A DNA stretch of 64,000 nt. It comes from Grimontia hollisae CIP 101886. Lineage in GTDB: Bacteria > Pseudomonadota > Gammaproteobacteria > Enterobacterales > Vibrionaceae. The first letter of the stretch is position 1; every line of letters starts with the position of its first letter. Made by a program: the position numbers and the translations under genes. Of the stretch, positions 22,039-30,391 are shown in pieces. The notes beneath the pieces are model-generated. The model did no database searches, was not told where the DNA came from, and saw only the letters and a program-made list of their open reading frames with translations. The stretch is taken from positions 310,001-374,000 of the forward strand of contig NZ_ADAQ01000011.1 in assembly GCF_000176515.1 (NCBI RefSeq). The letters run 5' to 3'.

Positions 22039-22349
22039 GTGATCCTCCTGATTCATTCATTCCACAATGGCACACTTAACTACAGTGCACATGCAATCGG
22101 TGCATTGAAAAGTCTCACCAAACTACGTCATAAAAAGTGTAGCAAAATATCCAGCCCATCACGCATCATAAATGAAACAATGGAACACCGTGCCCCAACC
22201 CACTAAAAACATTAATTTTCGCTTTTTTAATAACATGAAGGAATAAAAATAACACTGGTTATATTTTATTTGCTTTAATTACAGATATGACTCACATTCA
22301 ATTGTTAAAATATTAATTTTTGAGCACTATGTCTCTGTACCGATGTAAT

Positions 22350-22389
22350 GAAGTCAGTTTTATCGGCACGAAGTCAGTTTTATCGGCAC
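22350..22389. repeat. Tandem duplication of 20 bp
   Basis: GAAGTCAGTTTTATCGGCAC occurs twice, head to tail and without mismatch, at 22350-22369 and 22370-22389. It lies about 50 bases before a possible short reading frame. The rest of 22050-22437 holds no gene I can support. Confidence 0.9.
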
Positions 22390-22437
22390 TGAGGTGCAAA
22401 CCCTCGTGTTTAACATATAAAAAGAGACGATCAAATA

Positions 22438-22551
22438 ATGAGACCTGCTGGCTCTAACTCCAGACCTCTGTGCTCTCGCGTCCGACATGGCTTTATTCCT
22501 TCTGCCAAAAAGCCGGCAAACGAAGAAGAAAAAGCGAAAGGCACTCGTTGA
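22438..22551 (+). CDS. Possible short peptide or small-RNA transcript, unknown
   Basis: A frame of 37 codons (MRPAGSNSRPLCSRVRHGFI at the start, KPANEEEKAKGTR at the end) from ATG 22438, with a weak GAGA site upstream. A second overlapping frame of 30 codons, 22487-22579 (MALFLLPKSRQTKKKKRK, ending RGLNK), stops inside the terminator stem at 22574-22604. The strong terminator shows that something is transcribed rightward here. I cannot tell which frame, if either, is translated, or whether the product is an untranslated RNA. Confidence 0.25.
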   Translation: MRPAGSNSRPLCSRVRHGFIPSAKKPANEEEKAKGTR

Positions 22552-22573
22552 TACACAGTTTCGTGGTTTAAAC

Positions 22574-22604
22574 AAATAACCTCTCACTTGAGAGGTTATT
22601 TTTT
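22574..22604 (+). terminator. Strong terminator before chiA
   Basis: AAATAACCTCTC, loop ACTT, GAGAGGTTATTT followed by T-run: a perfect 12-pair stem. No recognised gene precedes it on the plus strand. Confidence 0.85.
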
Positions 22605-22844
22605 GTCCGTCACTTTTTTCTCGATAAAGAAAAAGAGAACGATTTTTTTGTGATACTGTGTTAAAAAATCACGCGCAATGCAACTCACGCATCTTCTTTT
22701 CTCCTCTGTGCCTCTAATTACTTACTCTTTGTTTTTGCTTCATTTCTATTTATTACCAACCATTTGAGCTGGGTCGGCATAGATCGGCTTCTATTCATGC
22801 GGCGAACAGATAATTCTCGCAATAAATTTTCGAGGGATATTAAG

Positions 22845-25382
22845 ATGAACAAACGGGCTTTTCTGAAGGGGTTGATTACCGCCTCTCTAGCGGGTGTCTC
22901 TGTTGCACCAGCAATGGCAGCGCCTGGTGCTCCCACTATTTCTTGGATGGAAACAAATTTTTCCATCATTGAAGTGAACGATGCCGCCACGGCGTATAAA
23001 GATCTGGTCGTGGTAAAACCGTATGCCGAAGTCCCCGTCACCTGGGATAGATGGTCAGGTGAGCCGGGAGATACCTGGCGCGTATTACTGAATGGTGACG
23101 TAGTACATGAAGCTGCCGTTACACCAGCAGCAAGCCAGAAAGAATCCACCATTTTGCACGTCACCAAAGGTGGTAAATACGATATGGTGGTTGAACTATG
23201 TAGTGGCACCGGTGCTGCACAATCCTGTACGCAAAGTGAACCAAAGCCCATTGTCGTCGCTGACACAGACGGTAGCCACCTTGACCCGTTGCCAATGAAT
23301 GTTGACCCGAACAATGGTAACTACACCACGCCAGCAAATACAGTTGTTGGTGCTTACTTCGTTGAATGGGGCGTCTACGGACGTAAATTCCCTGTTGATA
23401 AAATCCCGGCTCAAAACCTGACGCATATCATATATGGCTTCGTGCCCATTTGTGGCAACAACCCTTCTCTTGATGATGGCCCCCTCGCTGCATTGAACCG
23501 GGCCTGTGCAGGCCTGCCAGATTATGAAGTCGTTATCCATGACCCATGGGCAGCCGTTCAAATGGCACACCCCCAATCTGGACAAACCTTCTCTTCCTCT
23601 TACAAAGGCACATACGGCCAGATCATGGCGCTTAAACAGCGTTACCCTGACTTGAAGATCCTGCCTTCCATCGGCGGCTGGACATTGTCTGACCCATTCT
23701 ACGAGTTTGGCGATAAAACAAAACGTGACAAATTTGTGGCTTCTGTGAAGCGCTTCCTGCAAACCTGGAAATTCTATGATGGTGTCGATATTGACTGGGA
23801 ATATCCAGGCGGCTCAGGGGCAAACCCTAACCTTGGCGACCCAGCAAAAGATGGCGACACCTACGCAATCCTAATGCAGGACCTGCGTGCCATGCTTGAC
23901 GAACTTTCTGCAGAAACTGGCCGAACCTATGAGCTGACATCCGCGGTAGGTGTGGGCTATGACAAGATTGAAGACGTGAACTATGTAGATGCCGTTCCTT
24001 ACATGGATTATATCTTTGCAATGACTTACGACTACTACGGCGGTTGGAACAATGTACTGGGTCATCAAACAGCGCTTGACTGTGGCAGCCATATGTCCGC
24101 AGACGAATGTGCAGGCAAAGGGATTGATGCAGAAGGCAAGCCGCGCAAAGGCCCTGCGTATACCACGAAAAACGGCGTGAATCTACTTCTTGAAAAAGGC
24201 GTACCACCTGAGAAGCTCGTTGTCGGTGCAGCCATGTATGGTCGCGGTTGGACTGGTGTCACTGAAGCGAGCATGTCTGATCCTACCAATCCAATGACAG
24301 GTGTCGGTAACGGTAAGGTTGCAGGCTCCTGGGAAGCAGGCGTTATTGATTACAAAGATATCGTTACCAAGTACATCAACAACCCGAACGTCGTAAAAGG
24401 TTATGATGAGCAGGCAGATGCCCCTTGGGTATACGACCCATCAAATGGCGATCTGATCACCTATGATGACAAGCGTTCTGTCATGGCGAAAGGTGCCTAT
24501 GTTCGTCAGAATAACTTTGCCGGTCTGTTTGCATGGGAAATTGATGCTGACAACGGTGATATCCTGAACGCAATGCAAGAATCTCTTGCAGGCTCTGGTC
24601 CTGTTGACCCTGTAAACAAAGCCCCAATCGCAAACGCGGGTGCGGATATCACTGTTAACGTTGCAGGCACAGTCACACTGGATGGTTCAGCGTCAAAAGA
24701 CACAGACGGTCAGGTTGTTACTTACAGCTGGAAACAGACGTCAGGCCCTGCGGTTTCACTGACCGGTACCAATGCGGCGTCTGCCTCTGCTGACATTCCT
24801 GCAGTGACTGTTGACACACAATTCGTGTTTTCTTTGACTGTTACTGACAACGAAGGAGCAACCTCAGTAGATACGGTTGTTGTTAATGCGAAAGCGAAAA
24901 CCGATCCGGTTGATCCTGTAAATACTGCACCTAAAGCCGTGATTAGCGCCCCTGCGACAGCAAAAGCCGGCGACGTTGTACTGATTGACGCAAACGGTTC
25001 TTCTGACGCAGAAAGTGATTCGTTGACGTACACTTGGTCATACTCAGCCAACATCAATGCAACGGAGAATGGCGCAACACTGTCTTTTGTTGCCGGTGAG
25101 TTTACGGCTGATACTGCGTTTGATTTCACGGTCACTGTCTCTGACGGCAAACTGCAAGACAGTGCAACGGCTACTGTGACTGTGTTGAAAAAAGACGTTG
25201 TTGACCCAGTTGATCCCGTTTGTGACAACGCTTGGGTAGATGGTCAGGTATACACAGGTGGTGACATCGTGACCCATGCGGGTAAAGAGTATAAAGCCAA
25301 GTGGTGGACCAACAATAAAGAACCCGGTACAACTGGCGAATGGGGTGTTTGGAAGGAGCTTGGTCCAGCGACCTGCCAATAA
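22845..25382 (+). CDS. chiA: Secreted GH18 chitinase with PKD and chitin-binding domains
   Basis: 845 residues from ATG 22845, preceded by GAGGGA. Signal peptide of 25 residues, cut at AMA-AP. Domains in order: chitinase A N-terminal Ig-like domain (about 26-150); GH18 barrel (about 165-590) with the catalytic DGVDIDWEY, where Asp312, Asp315, Asp317 and Glu319 form DxxDxDxE; two PKD domains (about 592-683 and 690-777); and a C-terminal family 5/12 chitin-binding module (about 793-845) with the aromatic AKWWTNNKEP and GEWGVWKEL. Endo-acting chitin degradation outside the cell, typical of marine Vibrionaceae. The gene stands alone with its own terminator. Confidence 0.95.
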   Translation: MNKRAFLKGLITASLAGVSVAPAMAAPGAPTISWMETNFSIIEVNDAATAYKDLVVVKPYAEVPVTWDRWSGEPGDTWRVLLNGDVVHEAAVTPAASQKESTILHVTKGGKYDMVVELCSGTGAAQSCTQSEPKPIVVADTDGSHLDPLPMNVDPNNGNYTTPANTVVGAYFVEWGVYGRKFPVDKIPAQNLTHIIYGFVPICGNNPSLDDGPLAALNRACAGLPDYEVVIHDPWAAVQMAHPQSGQTFSSSYKGTYGQIMALKQRYPDLKILPSIGGWTLSDPFYEFGDKTKRDKFVASVKRFLQTWKFYDGVDIDWEYPGGSGANPNLGDPAKDGDTYAILMQDLRAMLDELSAETGRTYELTSAVGVGYDKIEDVNYVDAVPYMDYIFAMTYDYYGGWNNVLGHQTALDCGSHMSADECAGKGIDAEGKPRKGPAYTTKNGVNLLLEKGVPPEKLVVGAAMYGRGWTGVTEASMSDPTNPMTGVGNGKVAGSWEAGVIDYKDIVTKYINNPNVVKGYDEQADAPWVYDPSNGDLITYDDKRSVMAKGAYVRQNNFAGLFAWEIDADNGDILNAMQESLAGSGPVDPVNKAPIANAGADITVNVAGTVTLDGSASKDTDGQVVTYSWKQTSGPAVSLTGTNAASASADIPAVTVDTQFVFSLTVTDNEGATSVDTVVVNAKAKTDPVDPVNTAPKAVISAPATAKAGDVVLIDANGSSDAESDSLTYTWSYSANINATENGATLSFVAGEFTADTAFDFTVTVSDGKLQDSATATVTVLKKDVVDPVDPVCDNAWVDGQVYTGGDIVTHAGKEYKAKWWTNNKEPGTTGEWGVWKELGPATCQ

Positions 25383-25403
25383 ACACTGACAAGCCAGAAA
25401 CTA

Positions 25404-25430
25404 AAAGGGATGCATCGAGCATCCCTTTCT
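25404..25430. terminator. Bidirectional terminator between chiA and moaE
   Basis: AAAGGGATGC, loop, GCATCCCTTTCT. Lies between converging genes. Confidence 0.8.
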
Positions 25431-25437
25431 GTTCCGC

Positions 25438-25878
25438 TTACCAGCGTTTCGCAGCTTCCTGATCGCTGTCACGGGCTTCTACCCAGCGCTCATTTGCTAC
25501 CAACCTTTCTTTCTTCCAAAACGGTGCCTGAGTTTTCAGGTAATCCATCACAAATTCACATGCTTCAAATGCCGCTTTGCGATGTGCGCTGGAAATGCCA
25601 ACAAACACAATCTGATCACCAATGTCCAATGCACCAATACGGTGAATAACACGTACATGGGTCAAAGGCCAACGCCCTTTGGCTTGCTCGACAATGTTAG
25701 AAAGCGACTTTTCAGTCATCCCCGGATAGTGTTCGAGTGTCAGACCAGTTACATTGTCGCCAAGGTTCATATCACGCACCTTGCCCACAAAAGTCACTAT
25801 CGCACCGTCACCGGCGTGATCATTCAACCGTTCGTACTCTTCTGCAACTGAGAAGTCCTGCTCCTGTACCGAGATCAT
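25438..25878 (-). CDS. moaE: Molybdopterin synthase catalytic subunit MoaE
   Basis: 146 residues. With MoaD converts precursor Z (cPMP) to molybdopterin by adding two sulfurs. The family blocks are present: GAIVTFVGKVRDMN, LEHYPGMTE and the active-site stretch HRKAAFEACEFVMDYLKTQAPFWKKE. Last gene of moaABCDE, 3 bases after moaD. Confidence 0.96.
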   Translation of the reverse strand: MISVQEQDFSVAEEYERLNDHAGDGAIVTFVGKVRDMNLGDNVTGLTLEHYPGMTEKSLSNIVEQAKGRWPLTHVRVIHRIGALDIGDQIVFVGISSAHRKAAFEACEFVMDYLKTQAPFWKKERLVANERWVEARDSDQEAAKRW

Positions 25879-25881
25879 TGC

Positions 25882-26127
25882 TTAACCTCCGGTCACCGGC
25901 GGGAAGAAAGCCACCTCATCACCGCTTTTCACCGGTGAAGACAGATCAGAAATGGTTTGGTTTATCGCCACCAGCAGTTTTCCCTGCTCCAGCGCCAACG
26001 CCCACTTGTCACCCTTTTTAACCAAGTGCTGGCGGATCTCTTCAGCGGAGGAAAACTCCCCTTCCAGTTCTATAGAAGCGGTGCCTACCAGTTCTTTCAC
26101 TTGTGCGAAAAAGAGTACCTGAATCAT
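25882..26127 (-). CDS. moaD: Molybdopterin synthase sulfur carrier subunit MoaD
   Basis: 81 residues, ubiquitin-like. The C-terminus ends FFPPVTGG; the last Gly is thiocarboxylated by MoeB and gives sulfur to MoaE. The ATG overlaps the moaC stop by 4 bases. Confidence 0.96.
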   Translation of the reverse strand: MIQVLFFAQVKELVGTASIELEGEFSSAEEIRQHLVKKGDKWALALEQGKLLVAINQTISDLSSPVKSGDEVAFFPPVTGG

Positions 26128-26603
26128 TGTTTCACCTTAAAATGCCCTGATTTACCGCCTGTTTTTTCCAACAGCCTGACCTGACCAATCACCATGTCTT
26201 TTTGCACGGCTTTACACATGTCATAAATCGTCAGCGCCGCCACAGAAGCCGCAGTCAATGCTTCCATCTCCACACCGGTTTTACCCGACAGTTTACACAC
26301 CGATTCAATACGGACCTGTGATGTTTCCGGTAACGCTTCCAACGACACTTCCACTTTAGATAGCATCAGTGGATGGCATAATGGAATGAGATCCCATGTC
26401 CGTTTTGCCGCCTGAATACCTGCGATACGGGCTGTTGCAAATACATCACCTTTGTGATGTTTACCAGAAACAATCAGCTCGAGCGTTTCAGGCGCCATAT
26501 CGACATACGCTTCAGCCCTGGCCTCACGTACGGTGTCTTTTTTACCGGAAACATCCACCATGTTTGCTTCACCGGAAGCATTAATATGTGTAAAGCCGCC
26601 CAT
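26124..26603 (-). CDS. moaC: Cyclic pyranopterin monophosphate synthase MoaC
   Basis: 159 residues. Works after MoaA to form cPMP. Family blocks: [33 protein letters not shown] with the active-site His, and [25 protein letters not shown]. Begins 3 bases after moaB. Confidence 0.97.
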   Translation of the reverse strand: MGGFTHINASGEANMVDVSGKKDTVREARAEAYVDMAPETLELIVSGKHHKGDVFATARIAGIQAAKRTWDLIPLCHPLMLSKVEVSLEALPETSQVRIESVCKLSGKTGVEMEALTAASVAALTIYDMCKAVQKDMVIGQVRLLEKTGGKSGHFKVKQ

Positions 26604-26606
26604 GAA

Positions 26607-27119
26607 CTACTTACCCAGATGAGGCATGAAGTTACATGGACGATGGCTTGCATCCAGTTGCTGCTTGATGATGCCATTCCAACCAGTGCGGCAAGCACCG
26701 GTTGAGCCCGGCATCGCAAAGATAACGGTGTGGTTGGCAAAACCGGCAATCGCACGGGACTGAATCGTCGATGTACCGATCTCCTGGAAAGAAATTGCAC
26801 GGAACAATTCGCCAAAACCTTCCACTTCTTTGTCAAACAGTGGCTTGAGCGCTTCTGGCGTACTGTCACGTGAAGTAAAGCCTGTACCACCGGTTATCAC
26901 AATGGCTTGTACCTTTTCGTCGGCAATCCACTGAGACACAATAGCGCGGATTTGGTAAACATCATCAATCACGATTTTTTTGTCTGCCAGAATGTGCCCT
27001 GCTTCCTGCAGCGCATCGACGAGAAACTTGCCTGACGTATCGTTTTCTTCAGTACGAGTGTCAGAGACAGTAAGGACGGCGATGTTGGCCGGAGAAAATT
27101 CAGTAACAGCGTGACCCAT
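26607..27119 (-). CDS. moaB: Molybdenum cofactor biosynthesis protein MoaB
   Basis: 170 residues from ATG 27119 (MGHAVTEFSPANIAV); an in-frame start 15 bases earlier is possible. MogA/MoaB fold with TVSDTR near residue 18, VITGGTGFTSRDSTPEAL, and FAMPGSTGACRTGWNGII. In other species it adenylates molybdopterin or is dispensable; the exact role in this operon is not certain. It starts 37 bases after moaA. Confidence 0.94.
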   Translation of the reverse strand: MGHAVTEFSPANIAVLTVSDTRTEENDTSGKFLVDALQEAGHILADKKIVIDDVYQIRAIVSQWIADEKVQAIVITGGTGFTSRDSTPEALKPLFDKEVEGFGELFRAISFQEIGTSTIQSRAIAGFANHTVIFAMPGSTGACRTGWNGIIKQQLDASHRPCNFMPHLGK

Positions 27120-27156
27120 AAGATTGAACCTCAACAGATTAATGTCTGATACAGCG

Positions 27157-28143
27157 TTAACCGCCGATAGATGCCAGATGCGGCGTCATGCCTGTATGCC
27201 CCTGGTCTAGGAAATGACTTTGTTTCTTCTCACCCAATGCCGACTGGATACGGGCAATCAGAGCTTCTTCTTGTGAGTCGTCCTGCAACAAGTCGCGAAG
27301 CTCGACGCCATAATCACCAAACAAACACAGGTGCAATTTGCCAAGCGCCGAAACGCGCAAGCGATTACAAGAATCGCAGAAATTTTTCTTGTACGGCATG
27401 ATAAGCCCAATTTCGCCCTGATAATCTGGATGACAAAATACCTCAGCAGGACCATCACTCTGGCTTCTCACTTTCATCAACCAGCCATTGGCGATCAGAT
27501 AGTTTCGAATCGACACACCAGACTGGTGATGACGCTCAAAAAAGCTATCCATCTCTCCGGTTTGCATCAACTCAATAAAACGTAACTGGATAGGTTTATC
27601 TTTAATCCAGCGAAGAAATGCAGGCAACTCAATGTTGTTCAGGCTTTTAAGCAAAACTGCATTGACTTTCACCTGCTCAAACCCCGCGTCAAATGCAGCA
27701 TCAATACCGCGCATGACCTGATGTAATTTATTTTCACCGGTGATTTGGTGAAACATTCGGGGATCAAGGCTGTCGACGCTGACATTGATATTGGTCAGCC
27801 CCGCATCACGCCAAGCTTGAGCATGCTTTTCGAGGCGATAACCATTAGTGGTCATTGCCACCTTCTTGATACCATCCTGTGCTGCAATCATGGCAACAAT
27901 ATCGGTGAAATCTTTGCGCAAAGTAGGTTCACCACCCGTAATGCGTACTTTGGATGTACCACAATCAGCAAATGCCGTCACTACACGATGCAGCTCTTCC
28001 AACGTCAGGAAACTGGAATTTTTGTGTGCAGGTTTATAACCATCCGGCAAACAATAGGTACAACGGAAGTTACAAACATCAGTGATAGACAATCTCAAAT
28101 AATAAAATTTGCGATTGAAGGAGTCTTCAAATTGAACAGCCAC
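27157..28143 (-). CDS. moaA: GTP 3',8-cyclase MoaA
   Basis: 328 residues from a GTG at 28143, preceded by GGAAAGG. This start puts the radical-SAM cysteines at 24, 28 and 31 (CNFRCTYC), the same numbers as in E. coli MoaA. A C-terminal second cluster uses the cysteines in [11 protein letters not shown] and CLFGDYG, and the protein ends in the double Gly (ASIGG) needed for activity. Makes 3',8-cyclo-GTP from GTP. First gene of moaABCDE, behind a structured leader. Confidence 0.96.
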   Translation of the reverse strand: MAVQFEDSFNRKFYYLRLSITDVCNFRCTYCLPDGYKPAHKNSSFLTLEELHRVVTAFADCGTSKVRITGGEPTLRKDFTDIVAMIAAQDGIKKVAMTTNGYRLEKHAQAWRDAGLTNINVSVDSLDPRMFHQITGENKLHQVMRGIDAAFDAGFEQVKVNAVLLKSLNNIELPAFLRWIKDKPIQLRFIELMQTGEMDSFFERHHQSGVSIRNYLIANGWLMKVRSQSDGPAEVFCHPDYQGEIGLIMPYKKNFCDSCNRLRVSALGKLHLCLFGDYGVELRDLLQDDSQEEALIARIQSALGEKKQSHFLDQGHTGMTPHLASIGG

Positions 28144-28161
28144 AAAACACCTTTCCAAATA

Positions 28162-28257
28162 CGGGAGACGGGCACATTTCTATAGCCGCCCTGGTGACTC
28201 TGGGTCACGGCCTAAATCGCGTATTCTGTCAAACTTAGCGAGACAGGCTTCGGAGTT
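28162..28257 (-). promoter_or_regulatory. Structured moaA leader, probable molybdenum-cofactor riboswitch
   Basis: On the minus strand, directly before the moaA ribosome site, lie three nested or adjacent helices: GCCT...TCGC paired with GCGA...AGGC; a hairpin GTGAC-ccaga-GTCAC; and a hairpin with GGGC and GCCC arms enclosing GGCTATAGAAATGT. Position (5' of moaA in a gammaproteobacterium) and shape fit the Moco RNA motif known from E. coli moaA. I identify it by structure and context, not by a covariance search. A further hairpin TCCGG...CCGGA sits just upstream at 28262-28286. Confidence 0.6.
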
Positions 28258-28519
28258 ATCTGTATCCGGTTTCTCTGTAACCGGAGCTTCGTACATAATT
28301 TAGCAAACCTTGTACCCAGCAAACAAGAAATCTCCTTAAACCCCGTGCAGAATTGTTGATAATTTAACTTTCTTTTCACTATCTCAAAACACAAACAGAT
28401 CCTTTAGGCACCATCAAGCACAATTTCTCCACAACCAAACTGTGAAAAATGGTGAACAAAAATTCCGGCTAAATACGGGATTCCTAACCATACTCAAACA
28501 GGCAAAATCAGGTCTCACA

Positions 28520-28532
28520 TTGCATTTTGCAT
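28520..28532. promoter_or_regulatory. LuxO-type operator, near match
   Basis: TTGCATTTTGCAT, one base off the TTGCA-N3-TGCAA pattern known for LuxO sites at qrr promoters. Lies 78 bases before the -24 element of the LON-domain gene. Confidence 0.55.
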
Positions 28533-28554
28533 TGTTGTAAACCGCAATTTTGAA

Positions 28555-28567
28555 TTGCAATTTGCAA
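28555..28567. promoter_or_regulatory. LuxO-type operator, exact match
   Basis: TTGCAATTTGCAA, identical over all 13 bases to the site upstream of the qrr gene at 32276-32288. It ends 43 bases before the -24 element, a suitable distance for an activator of sigma-54 polymerase. Confidence 0.65.
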
Positions 28568-28609
28568 CATTAGTCGTCAAATGTATGCAAAATCAGTCAT
28601 GTAGTATCT

Positions 28610-28625
28610 GGGCATTGAATTTGCA
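28610..28625 (+). promoter_or_regulatory. Sigma-54 (-24/-12) promoter of the LON-domain gene
   Basis: GGGCATTGAATTTGCA. GG at 28611-28612 and GC at 28623-28624 have the required 10-base spacing, and GGCA plus TTTGCA agree with TGGCAC-N5-TTGCA. Expected transcript start is near 28636. The leader then holds a stem CCCAAACT (28640-28647) / AGTTTGGG (28667-28674). Confidence 0.65.
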
Positions 28626-28634
28626 CTGTCGGTT

Positions 28635-28702
28635 GTATACCCAAACTACCTAAAGGAGCAGTATTCAGTTTGGGGATAACACTCAGGTATCTAAGTAGTT
28701 CC
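28635..28702. repeat. Imperfect palindromic intergenic element
   Basis: Starts TATACCCAAACTACCTAA and ends CTAAGTAGTT, so its ends are inverted copies (AACTAC-TAA / TTA-GTAGTT type). The start resembles intergenic repeat elements of vibrios and the element at 55760-55822. It overlaps the expected leader of the LON-domain gene. Confidence 0.4.
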
Positions 28703-28770
28703 GATATTAATCCAATAAAAAGATGGCCCAAATGAGCAATGCCAAGCCGTCAGCAAAACCGGGAGCTAAT

Positions 28771-29337
28771 ATGACAATCACGTTGCCAATTCTATTCAAC
28801 AACCGCCATATTCTTCCTTCTGGTCGGCTCCCCCTGCGGGTCTCTCCAGGAGAACAACTGAACACCGTGAAGTACGCAATGAGCAATGGCATGGACATAG
28901 GCGTTTGTATGGATGACACCAGCCCTATTGGTGCAGGCATCGGTACAAGAGTCACCATAGAAGACTTCAACGTGGCATCGGACAGCGGTGCGCTCACTAT
29001 CACTGTTTGTGGGCACGAGAGCTTTGTGATAGACACCATCAAGGAAAACAGTGCTGGTGTGGTAGAAGCCGTCTGCCAAACCCTTCCCGCCTGGCCCGAA
29101 CGGGCTGTAAGCAACGATGCCCAACCGCTGGCAGAGCGCTTGCTCATTATGTTCGAGCGCTATCCCGAGCTCAGTTCTTTACACAAAAAGCCTAACTTTG
29201 ATGATTTGAGTTGGCTGTGCCAGCGATGGTTAGAGCTCCTGCCCATACCCGCCAGTGAAAAGCAGGTACTGATGGCTGCACATACTTGTAGCGATACAGC
29301 AGAGTATTTGCTGAGCTTAATGAAAGAACCTCATTAG
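28771..29337 (+). CDS. LON substrate-binding domain protein, likely quorum-sensing controlled
   Basis: 188 residues from ATG 28771 (MTITLPILFNNRHILPSGRL), preceded by GGGAG at proper spacing; an in-frame ATG at 28723 has no clear site. The N-terminal half matches the LON substrate-binding fold (LPLRVSPGEQL, MDIGVCMDDTS, IGTRVTIEDF, ITVCGHESFVI). There is no AAA+ or protease domain, so it is one of the stand-alone LON-domain proteins of unknown target. The C-terminal half (about 105-188) is helical and carries DLSWLCQRWLELLPI. It stands alone between moaA and yvcK, behind LuxO-type sites and a sigma-54 promoter, and ends in a clear terminator. Confidence 0.88.
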   Translation: MTITLPILFNNRHILPSGRLPLRVSPGEQLNTVKYAMSNGMDIGVCMDDTSPIGAGIGTRVTIEDFNVASDSGALTITVCGHESFVIDTIKENSAGVVEAVCQTLPAWPERAVSNDAQPLAERLLIMFERYPELSSLHKKPNFDDLSWLCQRWLELLPIPASEKQVLMAAHTCSDTAEYLLSLMKEPH

Positions 29338-29358
29338 GCACAGCCACCAATGTCAGTC

Positions 29359-29386
29359 AAAAAGACCAGAAATTTTGGTCTTTTTT
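29359..29386 (+). terminator. Terminator of the LON-domain gene
   Basis: AAAAGACCA, loop GAAATT, TGGTCTTTTTT. Confidence 0.85.
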
Positions 29387-29506
29387 GTATTTTGCGTGAT
29401 CAAAAACCTAAAAAATAAAAAGAAAAAGAGAAAATCCGAATCCTTTTTCGAGCTGTGCCGTATTATTTATGCATAACGCTGTAGAAACCGACAAAAATAA
29501 AACGCG

Positions 29507-30391
29507 ATGACACCACAAAAACATATTGTTGCCATTGGCGGCGGACACGGCTTGGGGCGTGTTCTTTCGGCGCTACGTGACCATGGCGAATCAGTGACCG
29601 GTATTGTGACCACAACAGACAACGGTGGCTCTACAGGGCGGATCCGTGCCTGTCAGGGCGGTATTGCCTGGGGAGATACACGTAATTGCATAAACCAACT
29701 GATCACTGAGCCTTCTATCGGTTCAATGATTTTCGAATACCGCTTCAAAGGGAATGGCGAGCTTGACGGGCATAACTTGGGGAACCTTATGCTGACTGCC
29801 TTAGACAATCTCTCCATACGGCCACTTGAAGCCATCAATCTTATCCGGGATATGCTTAAAGTCTCGACCCACATCGTACCGATGTCTGAGCACCCGGCAG
29901 ATCTTGCTGCACAAACCAGGAGCGGCGAAATCATCGCGGGCGAAACCGACATTGACGAGCTTCCAGAACCACCGGCACGCCTGATGTTAGAGCCTGTTGT
30001 ACCAGCCACCAAAGAAGCTGTTATGGCCATTCATGACGCAGATTTGGTGATCTTGGGCCCCGGTAGTTTTTTGACCAGCGTCATGCCCCCCTTGCTACTG
30101 CCTGAGATCAGCCGGGCACTGAAACAAACCCGCGCAAAAGTCATGTTCATCCGTAACCTAGGTAAGGAATTCGGCCCCGCAGGCCAGATGTCACTGGAGA
30201 CAATGCTCAACTGGTGCGAACGGTCAATGGGTGGAAGGAAAATCGATATGCTGTTAGGACCGGATGTCGATGAGACCTTGACGAATACTTACCAACAGGT
30301 GGTGACAGATTTGGCGTCTGCCAACCACCAGTGGCGACATGACAGGGATAAATTATCCCAGGCGATCGAGCAGATCCTGCTGACCTGCTAA
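29507..30391 (+). CDS. yvcK: YvcK/CofD-family protein (gluconeogenesis factor type)
   Basis: 294 residues. Rossmann-like start IVAIGGGHGLGRVLSALR, then TTDNGGSTGRIR, DTRNCI, and GHNLGNLMLTAL, the usual family blocks; LGPGSFLTSVMPPLL lies near residue 183. YvcK in Bacillus binds UDP-GlcNAc and supports growth on gluconeogenic carbon; the gammaproteobacterial role is less clear. The neighbourhood with luxU-luxO and moaA is the same in V. cholerae. Its last 39 bases overlap the 3' end of luxU on the other strand, and no terminator separates them. Confidence 0.9.
   Translation: MTPQKHIVAIGGGHGLGRVLSALRDHGESVTGIVTTTDNGGSTGRIRACQGGIAWGDTRNCINQLITEPSIGSMIFEYRFKGNGELDGHNLGNLMLTALDNLSIRPLEAINLIRDMLKVSTHIVPMSEHPADLAAQTRSGEIIAGETDIDELPEPPARLMLEPVVPATKEAVMAIHDADLVILGPGSFLTSVMPPLLLPEISRALKQTRAKVMFIRNLGKEFGPAGQMSLETMLNWCERSMGGRKIDMLLGPDVDETLTNTYQQVVTDLASANHQWRHDRDKLSQAIEQILLTC

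Noticed and set aside
22350..22389. 20-bp direct repeat considered as a CRISPR remnant
   Set aside because: Only two copies, no spacer between them and no cas genes.
22360..22587. 75-codon minus-strand frame before chiA
   Set aside because: Runs against the strong plus-strand terminator and contains a poly-Phe shadow of a lysine-rich stretch; no ribosome site.
23196..23762. 188-codon minus-strand frame inside chiA
   Set aside because: Antisense of the conserved GH18 domain.
28620..28770. A second Qrr RNA behind the LuxO-type sites
   Set aside because: The invariant Qrr pairing region and the 5' hairpin are missing, and no terminator occurs before the LON-domain start codon.
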